From positions 1 to 38,490 of the forward strand of contig JBBRNH010000054.1 of the NCBI GenBank assembly GCA_038230415.1: 38,490 nucleotides of DNA, read 5' to 3'. Under the pieces are notes generated by a model. That model was not told where the DNA came from. It worked only from the letters and a program-made list of their open reading frames with translations, and did no database searches. Numbering within the stretch: position 1 is the first letter of the stretch; the number at the start of each line of letters is the position of its first letter. The stretch is from JBBRNH01 sp038230415. Lineage in GTDB: Bacteria; Bacteroidota; Bacteroidia; Cytophagales; Spirosomataceae. The position numbers were made by a program, and so were the translations under genes. Positions 30,250 to 38,490 of the stretch are shown here, piece after piece.

Positions 30250-31623
30250 ATGCGTTACCTGCTGATTGCCTTCCTAATCTGGCTACCCGCTTTTGGCCTT
30301 CGCGCCCAGACACCCAGCCACATTTTGCCCGAACGCGAACGCGCCCGTGCGATTGACGACGTGTTGGACGACCGGTTTTCGAACTTGCTGCCTGCCCTAA
30401 TGCGACGCGAAGGCGTTGATATGTGGATTCTTATTTCGCGGGAATATAACGAAGACCCGGTGCTGAAAACGATGCTCCCCGCCACCTGGCTCTCGGCCCG
30501 ACGACGCACGATTCTGGTCTTCTTCGACCGTAACGACGGATTGGTGGGCAAAGGGTCGGATGCCGCACCCATCGAAAAACTTGCCATTGCCCGCTACGAT
30601 GTGGGTAACCTGCTCAAAGGCGCGTGGGACGTGAATACGCAACCCAATCAGTGGCAGGCTCTTGTGGAGGTAATAAAAGCCCGGAATCCGAAAAAAATCG
30701 GTCTCAACATCTCGGCAAATTACGCCCACGCCGACGGCCTGACCCACACTGAATACGACGAATTTATGGCTCTGCTCCCCGCCGAATTTAAGCTCCGCGT
30801 GGTGAGTGCCGAACGCCTGGCGGTGGGCTGGCTCGAAACCCGCACGGCTAAAGAAATGGCGATGTACCCCATGATTTGCCGACTGTCGCACCAGATTGTG
30901 CAGGAAGGCTTGTCAGAGGCCGTGATTCAGCCCGGCGTGACCACTACCGAAGACGTGATGTGGTGGTACCGGCAGCGTATTACCGACCTGGGATTGGAAA
31001 CGTGGTTTCACCCGACGGTGGACGTGCAACGCGCCGATGACAAGAAATTTGACCACCTCCGCACCTTTGCCAAGCGGCCATCGGGCGAGGTTATTATGCC
31101 CGGCGACCTGCTCCACGTTGATTTTGGCATTACTTACCTGCGTCTGAATACCGACCAACAACAGCACGCTTACGTGCTGAAACCCGGCGAAACCGACGTG
31201 CCGGAGACCATCAAAACCGCGTTTCGGCAGGGAAACCGCTTGCAGGAGATTCTGACAGAGCATTTCCAGACCGGAAAGTCAGGCAACCAAATCCTGCGGG
31301 AATCCCTCGAACAAGCTAAGAAAGAAGGCATTACCGCTTCAATTTACACCCACCCGATTGGTTCTCACGGCCACGCGGCTGGCCCGACCATCGGAATGTG
31401 GGATCAACAGCAGGGCGTGGCCGGGCCGGGCGATTATCCGTTGCTGCCCAACACAGCCTATTCTATCGAACTCAACGCATCAAGCGAAATCCCGGACTGG
31501 AAAAAAACCATTCGGATTATGCTCGAAGAAGATGGCTATTTCGACGGGCAAACGTTTCAGTACATTGATGGGCGGCAAACCGAGGTTTACACCATCCCGC
31601 GCAAGCTGGGATACGTGAAATGA
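30250..31623 (+). CDS. Secreted M24-family metallopeptidase (Xaa-Pro aminopeptidase-like)
   Basis: The 457-residue protein has a signal peptide (MRYLLIAFLIWLPAFGLRAQ), a creatinase-type N-terminal domain (about 50-200) and an M24 pita-bread domain (about 205-440). Metal-site segments are visible: LLHVDFGITY (Asp), a following Asp in LNTDQQQ, HPIGSHGHAAGP (His), YSIELNASS (Glu) and IMLEEDGYF (Glu). It would cleave an N-terminal residue before proline in the periplasm. The strict DxxxxxxxxxxD spacing of cytosolic PepP is altered here, so the exact specificity is open. It is a single gene, convergent with the DUF2461 gene. Confidence 0.88.
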   Translation: MRYLLIAFLIWLPAFGLRAQTPSHILPERERARAIDDVLDDRFSNLLPALMRREGVDMWILISREYNEDPVLKTMLPATWLSARRRTILVFFDRNDGLVGKGSDAAPIEKLAIARYDVGNLLKGAWDVNTQPNQWQALVEVIKARNPKKIGLNISANYAHADGLTHTEYDEFMALLPAEFKLRVVSAERLAVGWLETRTAKEMAMYPMICRLSHQIVQEGLSEAVIQPGVTTTEDVMWWYRQRITDLGLETWFHPTVDVQRADDKKFDHLRTFAKRPSGEVIMPGDLLHVDFGITYLRLNTDQQQHAYVLKPGETDVPETIKTAFRQGNRLQEILTEHFQTGKSGNQILRESLEQAKKEGITASIYTHPIGSHGHAAGPTIGMWDQQQGVAGPGDYPLLPNTAYSIELNASSEIPDWKKTIRIMLEEDGYFDGQTFQYIDGRQTEVYTIPRKLGYVK

Positions 31624-31632
31624 GGGGCGAAC

Positions 31633-32298
31633 TTACTCCAACCCTTTGTTCAGGAACGCCACCAACGGCTGTAATCCGGCAAAGGCTCCCGTAATTTCGT
31701 CCACTAATTTCTTATTTGTCAACAGTTTAGCCGGTAGATGATGACTGGCTACAAAACCTTTCAGTTTTAGGTATTCAATGGCCGGGTTGTCGGCTTCGTA
31801 GCCTTTGGGTGGGCGCGAGAGGGCATTTTCGCGGCTTAACCCCGAATAATACGCTGTGAACGTTGGGTCGGCCAGCATCTGCTCAAAGCCAGCTAAGTTG
31901 TAATCAATTTCCTGCCGAATCCGGGTCAGGACTGCCGGTTCGGGCATATACATTCCCCCGGCCACAAACGCTTCATTGGGCGCGATGTGCAGATAATACC
32001 CTGCCGCCGGGGAGTTCTTGCCCCCGGCATTAAACCAGGCCGCGAAATTCGATTTGTAGGGTGCTTTGTTTTTCGAGAACCGAACGTCGCGGTTAATCCT
32101 GAAAATACAGCCTTTGGGCAGCAGATTGGCCGTTGCTATTTCCGGGTCAACCGCGCCTAATCCGGTAATAACGTCGGCAAGCAGGTGCAGGAAATCGGTT
32201 TTGGCGGCATCGTAGGCGGGCCGGCTGGCATCAAACCAGGGTTTGTTATTGTTGGCGGCTAAATCGGTCAGGAAAGCGAGCGTTGCAGTCTTTAGCAT
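31633..32298 (-). CDS. DUF2461 domain-containing protein
   Basis: This 221-residue soluble protein matches DUF2461: LTDLAANNNKPWFDASRPAYD at the start, then FRINRDVRFSKNKAPYKSNF, GYYLHIAPNEAFVAGGMYMP, and RPPKGYEADNPAIEYLKLKGF. The family is common in Bacteroidota and its biochemical role is not established. It is a full-length single gene; no operon partner is seen. Confidence 0.92.
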   Translation of the reverse strand: MLKTATLAFLTDLAANNNKPWFDASRPAYDAAKTDFLHLLADVITGLGAVDPEIATANLLPKGCIFRINRDVRFSKNKAPYKSNFAAWFNAGGKNSPAAGYYLHIAPNEAFVAGGMYMPEPAVLTRIRQEIDYNLAGFEQMLADPTFTAYYSGLSRENALSRPPKGYEADNPAIEYLKLKGFVASHHLPAKLLTNKKLVDEITGAFAGLQPLVAFLNKGLE

Positions 32299-32385
32299 TG
32301 TTTATGAGCGTGTTATAATAGATTTTGGCATTCGATTACATACTCAGTTGTGATACTGGCAAATTTACGGAAATCCGTACATCGC

Positions 32386-33156
32386 TCACCGTTTCTCCGT
32401 CATGCGGTTCATCACCCCGAAAATTCGTTTAGGGATTATCCGCGACACGATTCGTAACGCCTTCACCCGCCCAATCGCAATCTCAAACTCGTTATTTTTT
32501 ATCCCTTGCAAGGTTTCGGAAGCTACCTGCTCCGGCGAGATGCCATCCCGTTTCTGACCCCGCCGTTCGCGTGCGCCCCGGTCAAGGTCAGTCTCCACAA
32601 TCGGTGGTAAGACCTCAAACACCCGTACCGAGGTGTCGCGCAGTTGGTGCCGCACCGTCAATGACAGCGAATGGAGCGCGGCTTTGGTAGCACAATAAAC
32701 CGGGGCTACCGCAATCGGCACCAAAGCCAGTCCCGACGATACCTGCACCACGGCGGCCTCCGATTGCATCATCAGGTGAGGCATGAAAAGTGCGGTCAGA
32801 TGCACTACACCCTCGAAATTAATGGCAATCTCACTTTCTCCGGTAGGGGTATCGAAATCAGCCGTGCCGCGCCGAAAGTCAATCTCGCGCTGGATGCCAG
32901 CGTTGTTAATCAGCACGTTAAGAGCCGGGAACTCCTGCGTTGCCCACGAGAAAAGGGCCGTTCGGTCGGTGGCGTTGCCCACATCGCAGACGCGGATATG
33001 TAGGGCGGGGTGTTTGGCCCGGGCCTCGCGCAGTTTGCCCTCCCGCCGACCGCAGATGATAACCGTGTTGCCTTTCGCCAAAAAAGATTCGGCTAAGGCC
33101 AGACCAATGCCCGTGGCTCCGCCCGTGATGAGAATGGTATTGTTGATGACATTCAT
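32386..33156 (-). CDS. SDR-family oxidoreductase (DltE-like)
   Basis: A 256-residue short-chain dehydrogenase with TGGATGIG near residue 11, VCDVGNATDR, NNAG, VQVSSGLAL, YCATKAAL (catalytic Tyr and Lys) and LPPIVETDLD after it. The FDTPTGESEIAINF segment and the C-terminal RIIPKRIFGVMNRM fit the DltE-like branch. The ATG at 33156 gives the normal start MNVINNTILITGG. It begins 28 nt after the VOC gene and is probably co-transcribed with it. The substrate is unknown. Confidence 0.88.
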   Translation of the reverse strand: MNVINNTILITGGATGIGLALAESFLAKGNTVIICGRREGKLREARAKHPALHIRVCDVGNATDRTALFSWATQEFPALNVLINNAGIQREIDFRRGTADFDTPTGESEIAINFEGVVHLTALFMPHLMMQSEAAVVQVSSGLALVPIAVAPVYCATKAALHSLSLTVRHQLRDTSVRVFEVLPPIVETDLDRGARERRGQKRDGISPEQVASETLQGIKNNEFEIAIGRVKALRIVSRIIPKRIFGVMNRMTEKR

Positions 33157-33184
33157 TTGGGTTACTGAAAAATGGGCCTTAGAA

Positions 33185-33565
33185 TCAGGCAAACAGGTTT
33201 ACGATGTTGCCGTCTGCGTCTTTAATCCGGGCAAAGCGTTGGCCCCAATACGCATCCCAGGGGTCGGTGTGGCTCGCGTAGCCAGCGGCCACAAGTTTGG
33301 CGTGTGTGGCATCAACCTCAGCCGCGCTCTCGCAGGCAAATTGCAGGTTTAATCGCTGACCAACGGGTTCCACAAAAGTTGGGTCTGCATAGTGGGCTAC
33401 GGTTTCGGTCAAAAAACCGAGCGTAATGCCGTTGGGCAGTTCGACTTCTACGTTGTCTTCGGCATCCTGCCCATCAGGAACGGGCAAGCCGAGGTGCTGG
33501 TAAAAAGCTAAGGATTCGGCCATGTTGCCGACGACGATACCGATTGTGTGCAATTGAATTGCCAT
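33185..33565 (-). CDS. VOC-family (glyoxalase/bleomycin resistance-type) protein
   Basis: This 126-residue protein has the two beta-alpha-beta-beta-beta modules of the vicinal oxygen chelate fold: LHTIGIVVGNMAESLAFYQH, then LNLQFACESAAEVDATHAKL, and the end DPWDAYWGQRFARIKDADGN. The metal-site positions include His6 and a Glu near the middle. The function within this broad family cannot be told. It is the first gene of a two-gene unit with the SDR. Confidence 0.88.
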   Translation of the reverse strand: MAIQLHTIGIVVGNMAESLAFYQHLGLPVPDGQDAEDNVEVELPNGITLGFLTETVAHYADPTFVEPVGQRLNLQFACESAAEVDATHAKLVAAGYASHTDPWDAYWGQRFARIKDADGNIVNLFA

Positions 33566-33588
33566 GATTTGGTTGGTTTTACGAATTT

Positions 33589-33636
33589 GTAGAGACGCAA
33601 TATTTTACGTCTGAGACGCAAAGTATTGCGTCTCTA
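33589..33636. repeat. GTAGAGACGCAATA palindromic intergenic repeat
   Basis: A perfect 14-nt inverted repeat (GTAGAGACGCAATA ... TATTGCGTCTCTAC) with a 20-nt spacer that itself contains diverged inner copies (ACGTCT, GAGACGCAAA). Sequences of this GTAGAGACGC type are dispersed repeats in many Bacteroidota and cyanobacterial genomes. It lies between two minus-strand genes. Confidence 0.75.
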
Positions 33637-33689
33637 CTTCTGGAAAAAGAACAACACAAAAGTCGCCGTAAAGAACCTACTACCGATAA

Positions 33690-34604
33690 TCAGTTTAACG
33701 GTAATACTGGTAGATTTCCCGGATAGTTGATCTTCGGCTGGTTCCTGAACTGCCCCGGCGTTTGGCCCGCGTGTTGCCGGAAGAACTTAACAAAATTGGT
33801 CGGCTCGTCGAATTGCAGGGTGTGTGCCACCGTGTTTACGTCTAAGTCGGTGTGGCGCAAGAGGTTACGGGCTTCGGTCATTACCCGCTCCACAATAAAA
33901 TGCCGGGCGTTTTTGCCCGTTGTCTGTTTCACCACATCGTTGAGGTAATTGGGCGTGATGTTGAGCAGGTCAGCGTAAGCAGCAACGGTTCTCTTCTCTA
34001 AAAAAAATGCGTGGATCAACGCCTGAAACCGCCCGACAATGATACGGTTCCGGGGTTGAGCGTCAGCGGTTTGCTGCTGTTGCTGATAGGCCGACTTGCA
34101 CCGAAAGAGCAACGCCGTGAGTAATGCCTGAATCGTTTCCCGGCGAAATACATCGTTTCCCGCGCTGATGGTAAGCAGTTGCCCGAAGAACCCCTCGAAA
34201 ACAGCAACCTCAGTTTCGGCAACGGGAATCAGGTTCGGTTGCGTCAGGCCGAAAAACGGAAATTCCTGCTCGATGTTGGGGATGGCGGTCAGAAATTCGG
34301 GTTTGACCAGCACGATAAACGCCCGTAAATCGGTATCAACCTGCCAGGAGTACACGTGGTTGGGCGAGTTGAAGAGCAACATCGGTTGCGTGGCGGCAAC
34401 GGGCGCATCGTTAAGCCAAACCGACCGGGCCGGGTTCAGTTTAAACACAAGCTGATACCAATCTTTGCGGAACGGCGGCATAAACGCCACGGCTACCCGC
34501 GTGGTTTCGTCGAGCCTGAACACATCAAAATCGGGAAGGGTAGGGGAGTGAGCAAACCCAACGGCCCGGTGAAAGTCGGCGAACTCAGCAAAATGAAGCA
34601 TCAT
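33690..34604 (-). CDS. AraC-family transcriptional regulator
   Basis: A 304-residue protein with an N-terminal cupin-like sensor (about 15-130; QPMLLFNSPNHVYSW) and a C-terminal AraC domain (about 195-290; KRTVAAYADLLNITPNYLND and DVNTVAHTLQFDEPTNFVKF, FRQHAGQTPGQFR). A Gln-rich linker (YQQQQQTADAQ) joins the two. The ATG at 34604 was chosen; the frame remains open far upstream only because it runs antisense to glgB. It is divergent from glgB with 57 nt between the starts. Whether it controls glgB or the VOC-SDR pair is unknown. Confidence 0.88.
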   Translation of the reverse strand: MMLHFAEFADFHRAVGFAHSPTLPDFDVFRLDETTRVAVAFMPPFRKDWYQLVFKLNPARSVWLNDAPVAATQPMLLFNSPNHVYSWQVDTDLRAFIVLVKPEFLTAIPNIEQEFPFFGLTQPNLIPVAETEVAVFEGFFGQLLTISAGNDVFRRETIQALLTALLFRCKSAYQQQQQTADAQPRNRIIVGRFQALIHAFFLEKRTVAAYADLLNITPNYLNDVVKQTTGKNARHFIVERVMTEARNLLRHTDLDVNTVAHTLQFDEPTNFVKFFRQHAGQTPGQFRNQPKINYPGNLPVLPLN

Positions 34605-34661
34605 CAATAATAAGCCGTGTGTGTAGTTTTTTCTAACTTTCAGCCCTGAAATAAAATCAAC

Positions 34662-36569
34662 ATGACCCATACTTCTTTCTATTCCCGGTTCTCCGATTTC
34701 GACGTAAATCTTTTCAAAGCTGGTAAACACCGCAAACTGTACGAAAAATTTGGCCCGCATACGCTCGAACATGATGGCGTTTTGGGAACCTACTTCGCGG
34801 TTTGGGCACCGTCGGCCACCTACGTGTCGGTCATCGGGGGCTTCAACGGCTGGGATAAAGGCAGCCACAGCATGGCCGTCCGCTGGGATTCGTCGGGCAT
34901 CTGGGAAGTGTTTATCCCCGGCGTGGGCCGGGGCGAAGCCTACAAGTATTTTATTGTGAGCAACACGGGCCGCGAACTCGAAAAAGGCGATCCCTACGCC
35001 CACTTCTGGGAGGTGCCGCCAAAAACGGCCTCGGTAGTCTGGGACACCTACTACGAATGGCAGGATAGCGACTGGATGGCCGACCGCGCCGGTAAAAACG
35101 CCCTCACCGCGCCCCAATCGGTCTATGAAGTGCATTTGGCCTCGTGGCGACGTGACCCCGACAACCCCGAACGGGAGCTTAGTTTCGGCGAAATCACCGA
35201 CGCGCTCGTGCCTTACGTGCAGGAAATGGGCTTCACCCACGTTGAGTTTATGCCCGTGATGCAATACCCATACTCGCCCTCGTGGGGCTACCAGATTACC
35301 GGGTATTTTGCGCCGAGCAGCCGGTTTGGAACCCCGCAGGAGTTTATGTTTTTGGTGGATAAACTGCACCGGGCGGGCATCGGCGTAATTCTCGACTGGG
35401 TGCCGAGCCATTTTCCCGGCGACGCGCACGGCCTGTATGAGTTTGACGGAACCCACCTCTACGAACACCCCGACCGTCGGCGCGGCTATCACCCCGACTG
35501 GAAATCGTATGTGTTTAACTACGGGCGGCCCGAAGTACGGTCGTTTTTGCTCTCGAACGCCTTTTTAATGCTCGACCGTTGCCACGCCCACGGGCTGCGC
35601 GTTGATTCCGTTGCTTCGAAGCTGTAATTAGATTATTCAAGGAACGCGGGCGAGTGGGAACCCAACGAGTTTGGCGGGCGCGAGAACCTCGAAGTGATTT
35701 CATTGCTGAAAGAAATCAACGCGGCTGTATATGAAGAATTTCCCGACGTGCAGACCATCGCCGAGGAGTCAACGGCGTTTCCGGGTGTGTCGCGGCCTTT
35801 GTATGCGGGTGGCTTGGGCTTCGGTATGAAGTGGATGATGGGCTGGATGAACGACACGCTCCGGTATTTTCAGCGCGACCCGGCTTTTCGCAGTTTCCAC
35901 CAAACCGACCTGACGTTCAGCACGGTGTATGGTTTCTCGGAGAATTTCATGTTGCCCTTTTCGCACGATGAGGTGGTGTATGGCAAGAAATCCCTGCTGA
36001 TGAAAATGCCCGGCGATACCTGGCAAAAGTTCGCTAACCTGCGGCTGATGCTCAGTTATATGTTTACCCACTTCGGCACCAAACTGCTGTTTCAGGGTGG
36101 TGAGTTTGGGCAGGTGCGGGAGTGGAAATATGATGTCAGTCTCGATTGGCACCTGCTCAACGAAGCCCCGCACAAGGGCATCGCGGCCTGCGTAAAAGCC
36201 CTCAACGAATTGTATAAAACCGAGCCAGCCCTGTATCAGCGGCAGTTTACGCCCGACGGTTTTCAGTGGATTGCCACCGACGACCGCGAGAACAGCGTGA
36301 TTGTGTATGCCCGCACCGGCACCGACCCGGCCCAGCCGGTGATTGTGGTGCTGAACATGACCCCGGTGCCGCGCCCCACCTACCGCATTGGCGTGCCAAC
36401 AGCAGGTAACTACCACGAGATTTTCAACTCCGATGCTGTTGAATTTTATGGCTCCGGCATTGGCAACGCCGGGCCGATTGCACCGGAAACCGTACCAATG
36501 CACAACCATCCTCAATCCATCAGGCTAAACGTGCCGCCGTTGGCTGCGGTAGTGTTGAAGGCAGTGTAA
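34662..36569 (+). pseudogene. glgB: 1,4-alpha-glucan branching enzyme interrupted by one in-frame stop
   Basis: GlgB forms alpha-1,6 branches in glycogen. The reading frame is intact over 635 codons except codon 322 (35625-35627), which is TAA. Before it are the CBM48 domain (about 25-110), YEVHLASWRRD, SWGYQITGYFAPSSRFG and the nucleophile Asp315 in LRVDSVAS. After it the same frame continues with LDYSRNAGEWEPNEFGGREN, EEST (codons 368-371) and SHDE (codons 435-438). The family has SMLYLDYS where this gene reads SKL-stop-LDYS: TAT became TAA and ATG became AAG. The truncated product lacks two of three catalytic acids. A GTG restart at 35694 would lack the nucleophile. A sequencing error remains possible. 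Confidence 0.88.
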
Positions 36570-36589
36570 CGCGGAGTTGCACTCCGCAG
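36567..36589. repeat. Copy of the trpB-trpA palindromic repeat at the glgB stop codon
   Basis: This 23-nt stretch is the reverse complement of the units at 9364 and 9392 with one difference (22 of 23). Its first bases TAA are the glgB stop codon, just as the trpB stop lies in its copy. Confidence 0.8.
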
Positions 36590-36603
36590 TCAAAAAAAGT
36601 AGC

Positions 36604-36665
36604 GCGGGATTACAACCATTAGTTAGGATTAGGAATCTATTGGTTGCCGGTTGTTGTAATGCCGC
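36604..36665. repeat. Inverted repeat upstream of the T9SS protein gene
   Basis: GCGGGATTACAAC (36604-36616) and the complement of GCGGCATTACAAC (36653-36665) match in 12 of 13 positions with 36 nt between. Together with the previous repeat it fills nearly all of the gap between glgB and the next gene. Confidence 0.5.
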
Positions 36666-36680
36666 GTTACTTGCAAAATC

Positions 36681-38243
36681 ATGAAAACCTATTTCTATTT
36701 ATCGGTCTTCACGACCCTATTGATGCTGTTTTCGCTGGTTGGGTGGGGGCAAAATACGCCCGGAATCACTGCCTTGCCTTTGTCCTACACGTCAGTTTGT
36801 CCAGGTTCTGTAGTTACGATGCCCTTTACGTCAACTGGTTTATCAGTCAGTAGATATGTCGTTCAGTTTTTGGATGGTAAAAACTCCATTGATATTCCTA
36901 CTTATGCAGATTTATCATTTGATTATACGCTGAGGGTTTCAATGATTATTGCCAGATTACCAGTTGACATCCCGACAAATCAACTATATCAAGTTCGGAT
37001 TTCGGTGGCCGGGTCGCCAATGATTAGTGCTGTGAGCCCGACTAAAGTAAGCATTAAGACAGGCCCCAAACCTATTGTGCCTACCTGCGATTCAATTCAA
37101 TACGGATGTCAATTTGCCGAGCCTACTCAGCCCTCAACAATTACCTCATCTTTGAGCGTGCGAGGACTTATATCAAACAGCGAGATTTACTTGTATGACG
37201 ATAACGGTCTTAATACGAGATGGACACCAAGTCGCTACATTGATAATATGGGTAATAAAAGTCCTTATGCATCATTTTCTGCTGAAAACGTTAACGGAAA
37301 TCCATACACGAAGAATTTCTATTTTACGCAATCCGTAGACGGTTGTGAAAGCGATAAAGTACCAACAAAACTCAAAATTTTACCAATAAATCGGAATGGG
37401 GTCAAGTTGATAATAGGAACGTATGTTCAGTACGATTCCAACTTTTACGGTTCCAAACTGTCTGTTTGTCAGTATGATAAGTTAGATTCGATTAGCACCT
37501 ATTATGTAGCCCTACCAGCAGGTTTTGTTGTATCTCATTCGCGTATTACGGGCGGACTGTATGCTGGAGGAAAATCTGTTTTAGGCTCATACGTGCCTCC
37601 TACAGACAGTCTCGGCGAAACGTACTATGGATTTCGTAGTTACGCCATCGAACCGATGACCTATTGTAACCCTCAAAGGTATTCTGGTCCTTTTTTGAAA
37701 ATAATCGTCAATCCTAATCCCCAGAAGCCACAGGTATTAACCCCTGCTATCACCTATTTCCAAACACAAACCGCCGTTGCGCTTTCGGCAACAGCCAGTA
37801 ACACGGCCACCACACTACGCTGGTATGGCCCCGATGCCACCGGGAGTCAGTCAACCACAATTGCGTCGGTTCCGGCCACCGACAAACCCGGCACGTTTAC
37901 CTACGCGGTGAGTTCGGTGCTGAATGGCTGCGAAAGCGAACGGGTTCCGATGATTGTGACGGTATTGGCTCCGTTGGCCGTTGAAGACCCTGCCCTTGCC
38001 GATCTGATAACGGTGTACCCAGTGCCAACAGCGGCCTTTATTACGGTAACAATTGATGCGGCATTGCTCAAAGCGGCTCCGGCGGCTCTTCAACTCACCG
38101 ACGCAACGGGGCGGGTGCTGTGGCAACACGAAACGCGGGAGAGTAAAACGCCGGTTTCGTTGCAAAACGTTGGAACCGGGGTGTATTTCTTGCGGGTGAA
38201 AATCGGGGAGAAACAGGCCGTCAGGCGGGTGATGAAGTTGTAA
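36681..38243 (+). CDS. Secreted hypothetical protein with T9SS sorting domain
   Basis: The 520-residue protein starts with a signal peptide (MKTYFYLSVFTTLLMLFSLV, then GWGQ). It has an AT-rich middle part with no family I recognise, containing scattered Cys pairs (VCPGSVV, PTCDSIQYGCQF, SVDGCESDKVP), an Ig-like segment near 365-430 (TLRWYGPDATGSQSTTIASV, SSVLNGCESERVP), and a type A T9SS sorting domain at the end (ITVYPVPTAAFITV, DATGRVLWQHE, VGTGVYFLRVKIG). It should be exported to the surface. Base composition changes sharply near 37740: the N-terminal two thirds are AT-rich, the Ig-like and sorting parts GC-rich. Confidence 0.85.
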   Translation: MKTYFYLSVFTTLLMLFSLVGWGQNTPGITALPLSYTSVCPGSVVTMPFTSTGLSVSRYVVQFLDGKNSIDIPTYADLSFDYTLRVSMIIARLPVDIPTNQLYQVRISVAGSPMISAVSPTKVSIKTGPKPIVPTCDSIQYGCQFAEPTQPSTITSSLSVRGLISNSEIYLYDDNGLNTRWTPSRYIDNMGNKSPYASFSAENVNGNPYTKNFYFTQSVDGCESDKVPTKLKILPINRNGVKLIIGTYVQYDSNFYGSKLSVCQYDKLDSISTYYVALPAGFVVSHSRITGGLYAGGKSVLGSYVPPTDSLGETYYGFRSYAIEPMTYCNPQRYSGPFLKIIVNPNPQKPQVLTPAITYFQTQTAVALSATASNTATTLRWYGPDATGSQSTTIASVPATDKPGTFTYAVSSVLNGCESERVPMIVTVLAPLAVEDPALADLITVYPVPTAAFITVTIDAALLKAAPAALQLTDATGRVLWQHETRESKTPVSLQNVGTGVYFLRVKIGEKQAVRRVMKL

Positions 38244-38490
38244 TCACCGCGAAGCCCTCGTTTTGCGTCTGCCCAATTGCCGGTAGGTCTCGCCAAAATC
38301 CTGCCCGTTGTTCAGCGCAGCCACCAACGCCCGCACACCCGGACGACCGGCAACGGCCAGCCACCGCGAGACTTCGGTGGCCGACAGCATATAGGCCTGC
38401 ATGGTGTGGTGAAAATCGCTCCCGAAAAAATCACGAACGGTACTCAACTGACCGAGTGTGAGGGCAGGCTGCCCGTCGAGGTGCTGAAAC
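38244..38490 (-). CDS. C-terminal fragment of an unidentified protein (window edge)
   Basis: The minus strand is open from the window edge to TGA at 38244, giving 81 residues. The segment TMQAYMLSATEVSRWLAVAG followed by RALVAALNNGQDFGETYRQLG resembles the C-terminal helices of gluzincin peptidases of the peptidase MA type, but the HExxH site would lie outside the window, so this is only a suggestion. It converges on the T9SS gene with no gap. An internal TTG near 38447 is not the likely start. Confidence 0.6.
   Translation of the reverse strand, partial: FQHLDGQPALTLGQLSTVRDFFGSDFHHTMQAYMLSATEVSRWLAVAGRPGVRALVAALNNGQDFGETYRQLGRRKTRASR

Noticed and set aside
34605..35492. Long upstream extension of the second AraC gene, giving a frame of 600 codons
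   Set aside because: The extra 296 codons are exactly antisense to glgB; the AraC protein has normal length from the ATG at 34604.
35600..35700. Frameshift as the cause of the split glgB
   Set aside because: The conserved sequence continues in the same frame on both sides of TAA (LDYSRNAGEW follows at once), so it is a nonsense change, not a frameshift.

Overview
The window looks like a chromosomal segment of a Cytophagales bacterium (Bacteroidota), most likely near Spirosoma and its relatives. The evidence is two secreted proteins with C-terminal type IX secretion (T9SS) sorting domains, promoters of the TTTG / TAnnTTTG type that is specific to this phylum, a DUF6934-type protein, and an IntDOT-like integrase that lacks the first catalytic arginine. 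The core genes are GC-rich. Several accessory stretches are clearly poorer in GC.

Region by region: 1-4.95 kb holds a truncated IS630-type transposase start, then a sugar-acid catabolic cluster on the minus strand (FucP-type permease, UxaA-family dehydratase, SDR dehydrogenase) with a divergent AraC regulator. 4.96-8.54 kb holds murF and a divergent FG-GAP repeat T9SS protein. 8.55-16.07 kb is a complete trp operon on the minus strand, trpE-G-D-C-F-[DUF6934 gene + small gene]-B-A. It is preceded by a promoter, an 18-residue leader peptide with three consecutive Trp codons, and a terminator whose loop can pair with the leader stop region, which is a complete ribosome-mediated attenuator. Next come a Tat-exported TIM-barrel protein, a UMF1-type MFS permease and tRNA-Val(GAC).

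18.56-29.66 kb is an integrated mobile element of about 11.1 kb. Its boundaries are a 13-nt direct repeat: one copy is the 3' end of tRNA-Val, the other lies at 29645. It encodes a tyrosine recombinase, two small HTH proteins, a divergent XRE repressor, a RepA/KaiC-like ATPase, a Toprim primase, a PIN-type toxin-antitoxin pair, and an operon of three proteins each with a hydrophobic or membrane segment, one of them a lytic transglycosylase. I see no relaxase, terminase or capsid gene. Two replication-origin candidates are present. One is a non-coding block of GGACGGACAG iterons beside AT-rich DNA. The other, more striking, is an array of about 11 CGTTTACAG units on a roughly 11-nt grid inside the 3' part of the primase gene; units are missing, shifted or altered just where they would create an in-frame stop.

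29.7-38.5 kb returns to chromosomal genes: tRNA-Asp, a secreted M24 peptidase, a DUF2461 protein, an SDR plus VOC pair, an AraC regulator, a glgB gene interrupted by one in-frame TAA, a T9SS protein with a composition break, and the 3' end of an unidentified gene. At least three families of intergenic palindromic repeats are present; one supplies the stop codons of both trpB and glgB.
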